NCBI GenBank assembly: GCA_045649025.1 | Contig: JAZRPB010000006.1 | Coordinates: forward strand, 163,127 to 227,126 | DNA length: 64,000 bases | Source of the DNA: Ornithomonoglobus_A sp045649025 | Lineage (GTDB): Bacteria; Bacillota; Clostridia; UBA1381 | Direction of reading: 5' to 3' | Part shown: in pieces, positions 50,192-60,800 of the stretch | Numbering within the stretch: the stretch's first letter is position 1 | Layout of the letters: each line of letters opens with the position of its first letter | Position numbers and translations under genes: made by a program | The notes under the pieces: generated by a model | Told to the model about the DNA's origin: nothing | What the model saw: only the letters and a program-made list of their open reading frames with translations | The model's database searches: none

Positions 50192-52795
50192 ATGGAACAC
50201 TATAAACTCACAAAACAGCAAGCATTTGAAGATGTATCTTCAAATGATGAAGGGCTTTCTCAAAAAGAGGCACTCTTGCGATTGCAAAAATACGGAAAAA
50301 ATGAGCTTGCCGAGGAAAATGAGCGAAGTCCATTTATAATCTTTTTAAGTCAATATAAAGACTTTTTGGTTATAATACTTATAATTGCAGCCATAATATC
50401 AATGATTTTAAAAGATATTGAAAGCTCAATTGTAATACTTGTTGTTATTACAATAAATGCTATTTTGGGCACAATTCAGGAGCTAAAAGCCGAAGCCTCT
50501 CTAAAGGGACTAAAGGCAATGTCCGCACCAACGGCAAAGGTTATGAGAGACGGCAAGGTTGTGGTTATAAACGGCAACGAGGTTGTGGTTGGTGACGTTG
50601 TTGTGGTGGAAGCAGGCGACTACATCTGTGCCGACGGCAGAATAATTGAAAATGCAGGCTTAAAATCAGATGAAAGTGCCCTTACGGGTGAAAGTGTACC
50701 TGTTGAAAAAGAGGATATTGAAATAAGTGAAGAAAAACCCCTTGGCGATAGAAAAAATATGCTTTATTCGGGCAGCTTTTCAACCTATGGACGTGCAAAA
50801 ATGGTTGTTACGGCAACGGGTATGAACACTGAAATAGGAAAAATTGCCACACTTTTAAAAAACACCAAGGAAAAGAAAACACCTCTTCAGGAGTCGTTGG
50901 ATTCATTTGGTAAAAAGCTGTCATTTGTGATTATTGGTGTATGTATTCTTGTGTTTATACTTGCCATAATTCGCGGCGAGGCAGTACAAAGTGCGTTTGT
51001 GTTTGCCGTTGCTCTGGCAGTGGCGGCAATTCCCGAGGCGTTAAGCTCAATTGTAACCATAGTTTTAAGTGTGGGAACACAAAAGCTTGCAAGAGAAAAT
51101 GCAATCATAAGAAAGCTGCAGGCAGTTGAGGGCTTGGGAAGTGTATCTATAATATGCTCCGATAAAACAGGCACTCTTACCCAAAACAAAATGACCGTTC
51201 AAAAAATCTATTTTGATGGAAATATAAAAGACAAGGACGACGACCTTACAGGCCGTGAGGCACAGCTTATAATAGACGGTGCTTTGTGTAACGATGCATC
51301 ATCACGTAACGGTCAAAAAATCGGCGACCCAACAGAAATTGCACTTATAGAATTTTCCGACAAGCACGGACTTCCTTACGATGAGGTGCGTGACAAATAC
51401 CCAAGACTTGGTGAGATACCGTTTGATTCCGACAGAAAGCTTATGAGCACTGTTCACAAAATAGGCGATAACTATAAAATGCTTACAAAGGGTGCAACAG
51501 ATGTGTTGCTGCCAAGAATTAACGAAATGAAAACGGCACTCGGCAAGCGTGAGTTTACCGAGGCAGACGCACAAAACCTTATGAGAGCAAATATGGAGTT
51601 TTCTCAAAGCGGATTAAGAGTGCTTTGTGTGTGCGAAAAGGATGTTAAATCTGTTGATGTCGATTTTGATGATGAAAATAACTACATTCTGCTTGGACTT
51701 ATAGCAATGCAGGACCCACCGCGTGAAGAGTCTGTGGGTGCAGTTGCAAAATGTAAAATGGCAGGCATACGTCCTATAATGATTACAGGCGACCATCTTG
51801 TTACGGCAAGTGCAATTGCCAAAAGCATTGGCATACTTGAAGATGGCTACAGAGGTGTTGAGGGAGCACAAATAGAAGCTTTAAGCGATGATGAGCTTGA
51901 CAAATTTGTGAGTGATGTGGCAGTGTATGCAAGAGTTTCGCCCGAGCATAAAATCAGAATTGTGAATGCATGGCAAAGAAAAGGCTATATTGTTTCAATG
52001 ACGGGCGACGGCGTAAACGATGCTCCTGCCCTAAAGCAAGCAGATGTTGGTGTTGCAATGGGTATAACAGGCAGTGAGGTTGCAAAGGATGCCGCCTCAA
52101 TGGTTTTAACCGACGATAACTTTGCAACAATAGTTAAGGCGGTAGAAAATGGAAGAAACATATATAACAATATTCAAAAGACAATACAGTTCCTGCTTTC
52201 AGGCAATGCTGCAGGTATTATATCTGTTTTATATGCATCACTTCTGGCACTTCCCGTTCCGTTTAAGGCGGTACACCTGTTGTTTATAAATCTATTAACC
52301 GACAGCCTTCCTGCAATTGCGTTGGGTATGGAGGCACACGACCCCGATATTATGAAGGAAAAGCCACGCAACAAAAACCAGTCTATATTAACTAAAAAGA
52401 TACTCACTGCAATTGGCCTAGAAGGACTTATAATTGCAATTGCAACCATTATTGCATACACAATCGGTTTAAAAAACAGTGATAATACGGCAAGCACAAT
52501 GGCGTTTGCAACGCTTTGTCTTTCAAGGTTAATTCACGGCTTTAACTGCAAGTCGGATAAGTGCGTATGGTTTAAAAAAGCAATGTTTAATAACAAAAGC
52601 TTATTGGGTGCATTTGCAATAGGACTTGTTTTATTGAATGTGGTATTATTTGTACCAATACTGCAACCGATTTTCTCTGTTGAGCCATTAAGCTTTACAG
52701 AAGCAATTGCGGTATATGGTTTATCAATAGGTACGTTTGCACTCATACAGTTAATAAAAACAATAAAATCATTAATAAAAAAGTCACTATCGTAA
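50192..52795 (+). CDS. Cation-transporting P-type ATPase (P2A type, probable Mn2+/Ca2+ exporter)
   Basis: An 867-residue membrane pump. The N-terminal cation-ATPase domain (MEHYKLTKQQAFEDV...) is followed by about ten membrane segments. It has the actuator loop DESALTGESVPVEK, the PEAL-type ion site in VAAIPEALSSIV, the phosphorylation motif ICSDKTGTLTQNKM, and the hinge MTGDGVNDAPALKQADVGVAMG. The overall form is that of SERCA-like bacterial pumps. The leader is a Mn2+ riboswitch, so manganese export is the most likely duty, possibly with calcium. The start ATG is after AAAGGGGA. The last residues and stop come from the 115-bp repeat copy B. Confidence 0.93.
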   Translation: MEHYKLTKQQAFEDVSSNDEGLSQKEALLRLQKYGKNELAEENERSPFIIFLSQYKDFLVIILIIAAIISMILKDIESSIVILVVITINAILGTIQELKAEASLKGLKAMSAPTAKVMRDGKVVVINGNEVVVGDVVVVEAGDYICADGRIIENAGLKSDESALTGESVPVEKEDIEISEEKPLGDRKNMLYSGSFSTYGRAKMVVTATGMNTEIGKIATLLKNTKEKKTPLQESLDSFGKKLSFVIIGVCILVFILAIIRGEAVQSAFVFAVALAVAAIPEALSSIVTIVLSVGTQKLARENAIIRKLQAVEGLGSVSIICSDKTGTLTQNKMTVQKIYFDGNIKDKDDDLTGREAQLIIDGALCNDASSRNGQKIGDPTEIALIEFSDKHGLPYDEVRDKYPRLGEIPFDSDRKLMSTVHKIGDNYKMLTKGATDVLLPRINEMKTALGKREFTEADAQNLMRANMEFSQSGLRVLCVCEKDVKSVDVDFDDENNYILLGLIAMQDPPREESVGAVAKCKMAGIRPIMITGDHLVTASAIAKSIGILEDGYRGVEGAQIEALSDDELDKFVSDVAVYARVSPEHKIRIVNAWQRKGYIVSMTGDGVNDAPALKQADVGVAMGITGSEVAKDAASMVLTDDNFATIVKAVENGRNIYNNIQKTIQFLLSGNAAGIISVLYASLLALPVPFKAVHLLFINLLTDSLPAIALGMEAHDPDIMKEKPRNKNQSILTKKILTAIGLEGLIIAIATIIAYTIGLKNSDNTASTMAFATLCLSRLIHGFNCKSDKCVWFKKAMFNNKSLLGAFAIGLVLLNVVLFVPILQPIFSVEPLSFTEAIAVYGLSIGTFALIQLIKTIKSLIKKSLS

Positions 52796-52887
52796 CTGTC
52801 GCTTTCTCAGCTCACTTCCATAAGTAGACTTTTTTGTAATTTAGGAAATTACAACATAAAAGTAGTAATTTCCTAAAAGATAAAATA
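52772..52887. repeat. 115-bp hairpin repeat, copy B
   Basis: Second copy of the repeat at 41692-41807. The outer arms AAAAAAGTC and GACTTTTTT pair perfectly, and TAGGAAATTAC pairs with GTAATTTCCTA, whereas copy A has changes in both stems. The ATPase C-terminal codons (KKSLS and stop) lie inside the left part. Confidence 0.82.
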
Positions 52888-52925
52888 ATGATAAAATAAC
52901 ATATTATAAAGAAAGGAGGAGGACT

Positions 52926-53081
52926 ATGGAAAAATATGTATGTCCCTGCGGATATGTTTATGACCCCAAAGATGGCGATCCCGAAAATGGTGTTGCACCA
53001 GGCACATCATGGGAGGATGTTCCTTCAGATTGGGTGTGTCCTGTGTGCGGATTGGGTAAAGACGCATTTGTAAAAGAATGA
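52926..53081 (+). CDS. Rubredoxin with CxC first iron-binding pair
   Basis: A 51-residue electron carrier (short gene). It reads MEKYVCPCGYVYDP, then GDPENGVAPGTSWEDVP, then DWVCPVCGLGKDAF, unmistakably rubredoxin. The second iron-binding pair is the normal CxxC, but the first is C-P-C, one residue shorter than the usual CxxC. Nothing nearby suggests a frameshift, and the rest is full length. A GAAAGGAGG site precedes the ATG. It is followed by a terminator. It may donate electrons to the rubrerythrin of the peroxide system or to other oxygen-defence enzymes. Confidence 0.9.
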   Translation: MEKYVCPCGYVYDPKDGDPENGVAPGTSWEDVPSDWVCPVCGLGKDAFVKE

Positions 53082-53086
53082 AATGG

Positions 53087-53118
53087 CGGGGTGTTGCTTA
53101 ATGCAACATCCCCCTTTC
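53087..53118 (+). terminator. Rubredoxin terminator
   Basis: GGGGTGTTGC and GCAACATCCCC pair with one bulged base, followed by a T-rich run. Confidence 0.8.
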
Positions 53119-53193
53119 TTTTATTCAATAACTTAAAATATATGCATAAAAAAACCAACTAAATATTTGTGCTTTTATTTGTTAAAATGCCAC

Positions 53194-53222
53194 TTGTAAA
53201 ACATTGCCAAATATGATATACT
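53194..53222 (+). promoter_or_regulatory. Promoter of the surface-protein genes
   Basis: TTGTAA (53194-53199), 17-bp spacer, TATACT (53217-53222) with a TGA extended -10, about 40 bp before the LRR-dockerin gene. Confidence 0.7.
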
Positions 53223-53262
53223 TAATTCTGTATGAAGGAATGTGATTTAGGAGGTAAATTTA

Positions 53263-54843
53263 ATGAAATCAAATGTAGTAAAGAAATTTATGCTCATAAC
53301 AGGAGTTGTGCTTGTATCACTTCTGTTTTCATCAATTGCATATGCACAACAATACAGCGGAAGCTGCGGAAGCAACGTAAGCTATGTGCTTGATGATACA
53401 ACAGGAATACTAACCATAAGCGGTGAGGGGGAAATGAATAATTACTCAAACTCAACCTCTATGCCGTGGTATTCACAAAAAAGCAAAATAAAAACTGTTG
53501 AGGTGAAGGAGGGTGTTACATCCATAGGCAACAGAGCGTTTTATGGTGTATCAACTCTTACTTCAATATCGCTTCCCGAAAGCCTGGAGGAAATAGGCGA
53601 CTATGCTTTTAACGGCTGTTCATCCCTAAACGATGTCGTTTTCCCCCAAAGCTTAACCGCGTTGGGAAAACGTGCGTTTTATGGCTGTAAAGCATTGACG
53701 GAGATTCTTCTTCCCGATGATATTTTATATCTTGAAGACAAGGTATTTTCAAACTGTGAGTCGCTCGAAACAGTTAAATTACCAAAAAATCTTGAGGAAA
53801 TGAGCGACAGTGTGTTTGAGGGCTGTTCGTTGCTTAATAATGTAACTATTCCTGCAAATGCTCAAATTTTCGGCGAAGATATGTTTATGGACTGCTCGGA
53901 AGATATAAATATAAATGTATATTATAATTCACCTGCTGTGTTGTTCTTTTCAACCCAACCATATAACTATACTGTTGTATGCAAAGTTGATATAATTTCG
54001 GATGATGAGGTAATATCATCAAATGAATATGAATACGGATATGAATTCACATTCCCGCCATTACCTGCCGCTAAAGAGGGCTATGATTGTCTTGGCTTTG
54101 TGTTGGACACACAAACATACAGCGAGGGTGATAAAATATCAATAGATAATCACAAAACTATTACAGTGTCGTGGAAAATGAAGGAGTACGACATCTGCTA
54201 TGTTTTAAACGGTGCAGAGCAAACAATAGAACCTCAAAAGAAATTATACTGGGAGGATATTAAATTAAGTGATATAACCCCAACAAGAGAAGGTTACGAA
54301 TTTTTGGGCTATGCCACAGCGCACTCATCGTTAGTTGCATCATATATGCCCGCGGATACCGTAACCAAAAACGAAAACTTAACCCTGTATGCAATATGGA
54401 AGGAAAAAACCTACACCGTTACATTTGATGCAAACGGCGGAGAAGGAACAATTCCTCCTCAAACAAAAAGACATTCAACAAACCTTCAAATAACAGATTT
54501 ACAACCTCATCGTGACGGCTATACCTTCAGGGGTTGGTCATCGCACCCCGAGGGAGTGCTTGCAGATGTGTTCCCTGGCGGTTTTTATACCGAAAACAAG
54601 GATGTAACTCTATATGCAATATGGAAGAACGGAATAGTTATTGGCGATGCCAACAGTGACGGCGATGTTACTCTGGAGGATTTGGTGCTTATGATGCAAC
54701 GCATAAACAACCACGATATTACATTATCAAACAATGCACTTGCCGCAATGGACGTTAATAACGATACATACTTTAACATAAAGGATGTTTTGAAATTAGC
54801 ACAGTATTTAGCAGGCTGGACAAATGTGGTGCTTGGTGAATAA
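53263..54843 (+). CDS. Secreted LRR / InlB-repeat protein with C-terminal dockerin
   Basis: A 526-residue exported protein: signal peptide (about 1-28, ending SIAYA), BspA-type leucine-rich repeats (about 60-225, units such as IGNRAFYGVSTLTSISLPESL), three InlB B-repeat-like modules (about 240-460, with TVTFDANGGEGTIPPQT and REGYEFLGY), then a type I dockerin from residue 461. The dockerin has two calcium-loop segments, GDANSDGDVTLEDLV and MDVNNDTYFNIKDVL, each in the D-x-N/D-x-D pattern followed by a helix. BspA and InlB modules are adhesion folds, so this looks like a binding protein docked to a scaffold rather than an enzyme. The next gene begins 24 bp on and carries cohesins. Confidence 0.87.
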   Translation: MKSNVVKKFMLITGVVLVSLLFSSIAYAQQYSGSCGSNVSYVLDDTTGILTISGEGEMNNYSNSTSMPWYSQKSKIKTVEVKEGVTSIGNRAFYGVSTLTSISLPESLEEIGDYAFNGCSSLNDVVFPQSLTALGKRAFYGCKALTEILLPDDILYLEDKVFSNCESLETVKLPKNLEEMSDSVFEGCSLLNNVTIPANAQIFGEDMFMDCSEDININVYYNSPAVLFFSTQPYNYTVVCKVDIISDDEVISSNEYEYGYEFTFPPLPAAKEGYDCLGFVLDTQTYSEGDKISIDNHKTITVSWKMKEYDICYVLNGAEQTIEPQKKLYWEDIKLSDITPTREGYEFLGYATAHSSLVASYMPADTVTKNENLTLYAIWKEKTYTVTFDANGGEGTIPPQTKRHSTNLQITDLQPHRDGYTFRGWSSHPEGVLADVFPGGFYTENKDVTLYAIWKNGIVIGDANSDGDVTLEDLVLMMQRINNHDITLSNNALAAMDVNNDTYFNIKDVLKLAQYLAGWTNVVLGE

Positions 54844-54867
54844 TGGAGGCAGAAAGGAATTTATATT

Positions 54868-57800
54868 ATGAGAAATAAAATATTAAGCCTTATAATGACA
54901 ATATCTATGGTGGTTGGTTTTATACCTGTTGTTGCAAGTGCATCATCTCCCGAGATATACAACTTCATCACCTCCGAAAGCTATGGCAGTGTTGTTATTA
55001 ATGGCTATGATTATGAATATTGGGAGGATGGAAACAAATACACATTTTTCCAATTCACTCCCGAGGAAACTGCAACATATTATTTTTATAATGCAGATGA
55101 TACATACGAGGACACTCATGCAATTCTGCTCAATAGCGAAGGAAATCAAATAGACTATGATGATAACAGCTTGTATGAAGACGTGAACCACTTTGAAATA
55201 ACCCACATCCTTGAAGCAGGAGAAACCTACTACTTTGGGGCAGGCTTTGTTGAAGACTATCTGACGGGCTCATTTCACGTTTGTTTAACAAAAACACCTG
55301 TTGATACAGTTTATGTTGAAGCGCCAATCATAAACCCTGTTTGGTTTGAAATGGATTTTACCGAGCTATACATAGAATACTACGGTGACCCATCCGCAAG
55401 ACTATATGTAAAATACGATAACGGTGAATTCTATGAATATGGAAACTATAGCTCTTTTCGGATTCATTATTCGCAAATGGTATATGCATATGCTGTGGTT
55501 GAAAATGCCGTATCAGGACTTATGTACATCTGGTTTGATGTAGGCGGCAATCCTGGTCCCGACCCCGGACCCGATCCTGGACCCGACCCCGGACCCGACC
55601 CTGATCCATGGCCGCCTGTTGATGAGATCCATCCTCCGGATTTTACGAGTTATTATTTGGAGGATGGCTCGGAACTGATAGAAATAAACGACGGTTGGGG
55701 CTATGCGGAAAGAACAATATACTATTCATTAGACGATGGCTGTACCTTTGAGCCGTATTGTGGACCGTTTATTGTTTATGAAACAACAACCGTATGGGCA
55801 TATATATGGACACCGATGGGTGAAAGTATGTGGGTATCTCATTATGTGTATGTAGAACCCCCGCAAGACGAGGTAACACCTCCCGATATTCAGGAAACAT
55901 ATGTAGGTGAAGATACCGCTGTAACAGTAGATTTAATAAACACATCTTCTTATTCAGATGTTGTGATTTACTACTCATTTGACGGCGAACACTTCGAGCC
56001 ATATAACGGAGTATTTACGTTCTATGAGCCAATCACAATTTATGCTTATACTTATGTGGGGGAAATTGGCACTCAAAGCGAGGTAACCTCAAGAACAGTT
56101 GGTGAAACGCTGATTGCTCCCCCAACCATAAATGACCCCTTTGATGTGCTTGGCGGAAAAAGTATAACCATAACAAGCAAACATGACTATGATATTTATT
56201 ACAGCCTTAATGACATAAACTACGTAAAATACACAGAGCCGATATTTGCAGACTACTACTCAACAATATATGCTTATTGTATGTCAGATGGCAGAAAAAG
56301 TGCAACCAAAACAATCGACGTTAAGGTTTCACAGGCATTAGCGCCAACAGCTTCTCTTGAAAGCGGTGATTATACAAAGCAGGAGGTTTCCTTCAGCGCT
56401 GACAGTGGTTTGGATATCTACTATAAAACAACCGTAGGCGATGTAACATCAGAATACACTAAATATACAACTCCGCTTATTATTGATAAGGATTTTAGTG
56501 TAACAGTGTATGCAATAGGTATGGGTATTGCAAGCTCACAGGAGGTTACATATAACTATAAGCTTAAGAAAACCGAAAAGCCAACCTTTGCAGAAACTGC
56601 AATTATGGGCGGCAAAAAATTGCAGATAAATTCCGAAAAGGAAACTGCAAAAATATACTACAGCACTGATGGTAAAACATATCAGGAATACACAAAGCCA
56701 CTGGAATTTAACGACCTTGCTAAAGTTTATGCATATGCAACAGAGGAAAATCACGAAAACAGTGATATTTTAGAATATGATGTTACAATGCCCTCCACAA
56801 TGAAGCCTACTCCAAACTATGCATCGGGAGCAGTGTTTAAGGGCACAAAAATAACATTGGAATCAAACAATTCGGGCAGAGAAACTCAAATTTACTACAC
56901 GCTCGACAACTCCGACCCCAGACTTACAGGAGAAGGTGCAACACGACTTCTCTACACCAACGGCATTGAAATTAACGCACCTGTTACAATAAAAGCAGTT
57001 GCATATTCAATGGGCGGTGCAGTCAGCGAAGTGGTTGAGCTTAAATACACAATCCGTACTGCCGCCTCACCAACCATCAACGAAAAGGCGGTATATGGCG
57101 GTAAGGAAATTTCACTTTCCACCACAACACCTGATGCATTAATGTACTACTACGTGGGTGATGAAAACTCAACACCTGTGTGGGCATTGTATAAAACACC
57201 ATTTATTGTTTCAACAAGCGGCAGTGTTGTTCGTGCATATGCAGCTGCCAACAAGTATCTCGACAGTAGCGTGTCGAAGCATACTGTTGAAATTGGTGCG
57301 GTGGATATGCCCAGATTTGTTGTAACGGATGATACAATATATCTTAACACACAAATTTCCTTTGTTGCACAGGATTTTGTTAAGGTGTATTACACCACCG
57401 ACGGAAGTGACCCAACAATCAGCGGCGACAATGCCACAAGAAAGGAATATACTGCTCCGTTTACAATAGATAACGATGCAACCATCAGGGTATATGCAAT
57501 GGCACAGGGCTGGCAAAACAGTGCTGTAAACGAAAAAACCTATAAGGTATATCAAACTGCAAAGCCAACCATTGTAAAAACTGTTGTTGGTAACTATGTA
57601 AAAATAGAATTTAAATCGGAAACACCCGATGCAACAATTTACTACACCACAAACGGTGCTGACCCAAGCATATACTCAACAGTGTATACAACACCGTTTA
57701 TGATTGAAAAGGACACCTCTTTTAAGGTGTATGCAGTGTCACCAAACAGAAAAGACTCTGAAATTCTGGAAACTACTGTGTTTGTAAAACACACAGCAAC

Positions 57801-60800
57801 TCCAAAAGCAAACTTTGAAAGCGGCGAAATAAAAACAACCGATAAAATAACACTCACAGGTGATACGGGTGCAACAATTTATTATACCACCGATGGAAGC
57901 GACCCAACCACACAAAGCACAGTTTATACTGAACCCTTTACAATTTCATCAGATGCAACAGTTAAGGCATTTGCAGTTTTAGACGAATATCTTGATAGTG
58001 ATATTGCAACCTATGAATACAAAATAAGAGTTGTTAAAAACCCTGTAATAAGCTGGGGAGATGATGTTCTTGGCGGAAAAACAGTTGAAATATCCTGCGA
58101 GGATGCGGATGCAAAAATATACTACACCACCAACGGAAGCGACCCAACAATATATTCACGTGCTTTTACAGGTGGATTTGTAATAGACAAAAGCCAAATC
58201 ATAAAGGCAATTGCAGTTGTAGATGGTTGCAAAAACAGTGCCGTTACGGAAAAGAAAATGGATGTTCCTGTTGCAGGAATGTATATTACTACTGATAAAA
58301 ATGTAAAAATTGGTCAGCCAATTTATGCCCAAATCCCCAAAGGTGTAACCGTTTACTACACAGTTGACGATACAACCCCAACCACACAAAGCCCTGTGTT
58401 TGAATCGGGCACACTGGTGTGTGAGGATGATTTTACTTTCAAATATTATGCCGAGGGTGTTGGATATGCAAACAGTAATATACAAACCACCTACTTCACA
58501 ATAAAAAAGGCAGATCACGATGTTTTCTATTACCTTACAAATAAAGGTGCTATGATTTCCATACACCCAACAGACCACAGCCTTAACACAAAATTCTACT
58601 ACACCACCGACGGCACACAGGCAGACGAAACAAGCACACTGTATACAGGTCCGTTTGAAATTGTAGAAGACTGCACATTAAGTGTATACTCCACAGCACA
58701 CAATTGCAAGCCTGTACGCAGGTCGTGGCGGGCAGATTCACATCCTGCCGCTGTTCCAAGATATTACATTTCAGGCACTTATCTGGAGAAAAACCTCACA
58801 GAAAACAGCAACTATGAAAAAAATATTGCAATGCAGGAGGGTGAAACAATAACGCTAACCTCCGACGGTGAGATAGATTATAGTATTATACATGCCGATG
58901 CCGACGAGGTTGCAGTGCCTTCAGAGGACGGAAAGAGCGTTACAATAACAGTTACCAAGGATATGACCATATACGCTCACACAAAGGCATACGACGAGTA
59001 TAGCAGAAGCTACCCGCTTTCACTTTATGTGTCAGTTCTTCGTGCAGAGGCAGATATTACCGTAAAGAACGTTATTGGCGGAAAAACCTTTGATATTGAT
59101 GCCATTATTCGTGATGATGACAACACAATGTCAAAAGAGCTTGAAAAAACAGACATACCCTATACCATATTCTACACCACCGATGGAAGCGACCCTATGG
59201 CTGAAAACAATCAGGCAGTAAAGATTTTTGAAACAAGTGAAGGCGATGTTAAAACCGAGCCTGTGTTTGTAGATAAAAATACAAAGGTCAGAGCGTATGT
59301 TGATACAGCAAGCTGTGTGACTGCAGACACAGTAACACAAGACATAACCGTTAAAAAGCTTGCAGTGCCCGTGGCAAATCCAACCACCTCAACAGTTAAT
59401 AAGGGCACATATGTTATATTGTCGAACTCAACTGCCGACAAAGCAAGAATTTACTACACAATCGACGATACCACACCAACTGTAAATAGCACTCTTTATG
59501 AGAGCCCCATTCAACTAAATGATGATACAAAAATAAAAGCATTTGCAGTGTTGGAGGGATATGTATCAAGTGATGTTGCAGAGCTTACATACACCATAAA
59601 GCAAGCGGCAACACCAACCTTTAACAAGACCGACACCGCAAGCGGAGCAGTTGTTGAAATTAACTGTGAAACGGCAGATGCGGATATTTACTACACCTTA
59701 AATAACGATGACCCAACAAGTGAAAACGGAATAAAATATACAGAACCCTTTAAGCTTACAAAGAATACAATTGTAAAAGCAATTGCAATTCATAAGGATA
59801 TGAAGGATTCGTATGTAAATTCCGAGCTTATAAACGTTGCATCCGACCTTATGCAGCTTATATCAATACCTGATGTGAAGGTTAAATCAGGCGAAGAAAT
59901 CACAATCCCTGTTTCTGTAAAGAATAATCCTGGTATATCTGCATATTCAATTTCAGTTGAATACGATAACACTGTTTTAACACCAATATCAGCCAAAAAT
60001 AACTGGGGCGGAATATTTGTAACAAACATTGGCAAGGAAAATTCAAATTCCGATAAGACAGTGTCACTAACGTGGCTTGGTAGTAACAGTACCTATGCAG
60101 ATGATACAATATTTAATATAACCTTTAAGGCAAACGAGGATACAAAAGTTGGCGACACAACCGACCTTGTTTTAAGGCAAAACGGCATCATAAATCACCT
60201 TTTTGAAGATGTGGATATTGTATTCGATGACGGCTCGGCAACAGTAAATGAGAAAACCACCTCACAGCTTAACCGTGGCTTATATACAGTAAGCCGAAAA
60301 TCAACAGTATACACCGAAACAGAGCTTTCATTAAAGTATGAAAAGGTTGATAACGATACTGTGAATGTGAATGTGTTTGTTGATGAAAATTATGGCTTTA
60401 GTGCATATAACATATCATTGTTATATAATAACGAGGTTATGAAGCCTGTTGCAATAACCAACGGAAAGCTGTTTGAGAGTGATGTTATGTCGAATGTAAC
60501 ACAACCGTCGGCAAATCTTGATAACCTTTCAAATATATCACTCCTTTCCTGTAACGATACAAATGTAACAGCTAACGGCTTACTTTGTACTGTCACCTTC
60601 GACCTTGTTTCACAGGATTATGTTAATCAGCAAGTGCAATATCAGAGTGCACAGCTCTTTACTGCAAACGGTGATGAGGTTGTTGCAAATTATAAAGATT
60701 TAACAATAGAAGAAAACACCCAAAAGATAGAGATTTCGCCCAATGCAACCTATACAATTTCAGCATCGGGACAAATAACCGACCTTAAGCTTAAGGTTAT

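Noticed and set aside
50001..50339. Open frame overlapping the P-type ATPase start
   Set aside because: It lies over the riboswitch and its terminator, has no ribosome site, and reads through the ATPase start in another frame.
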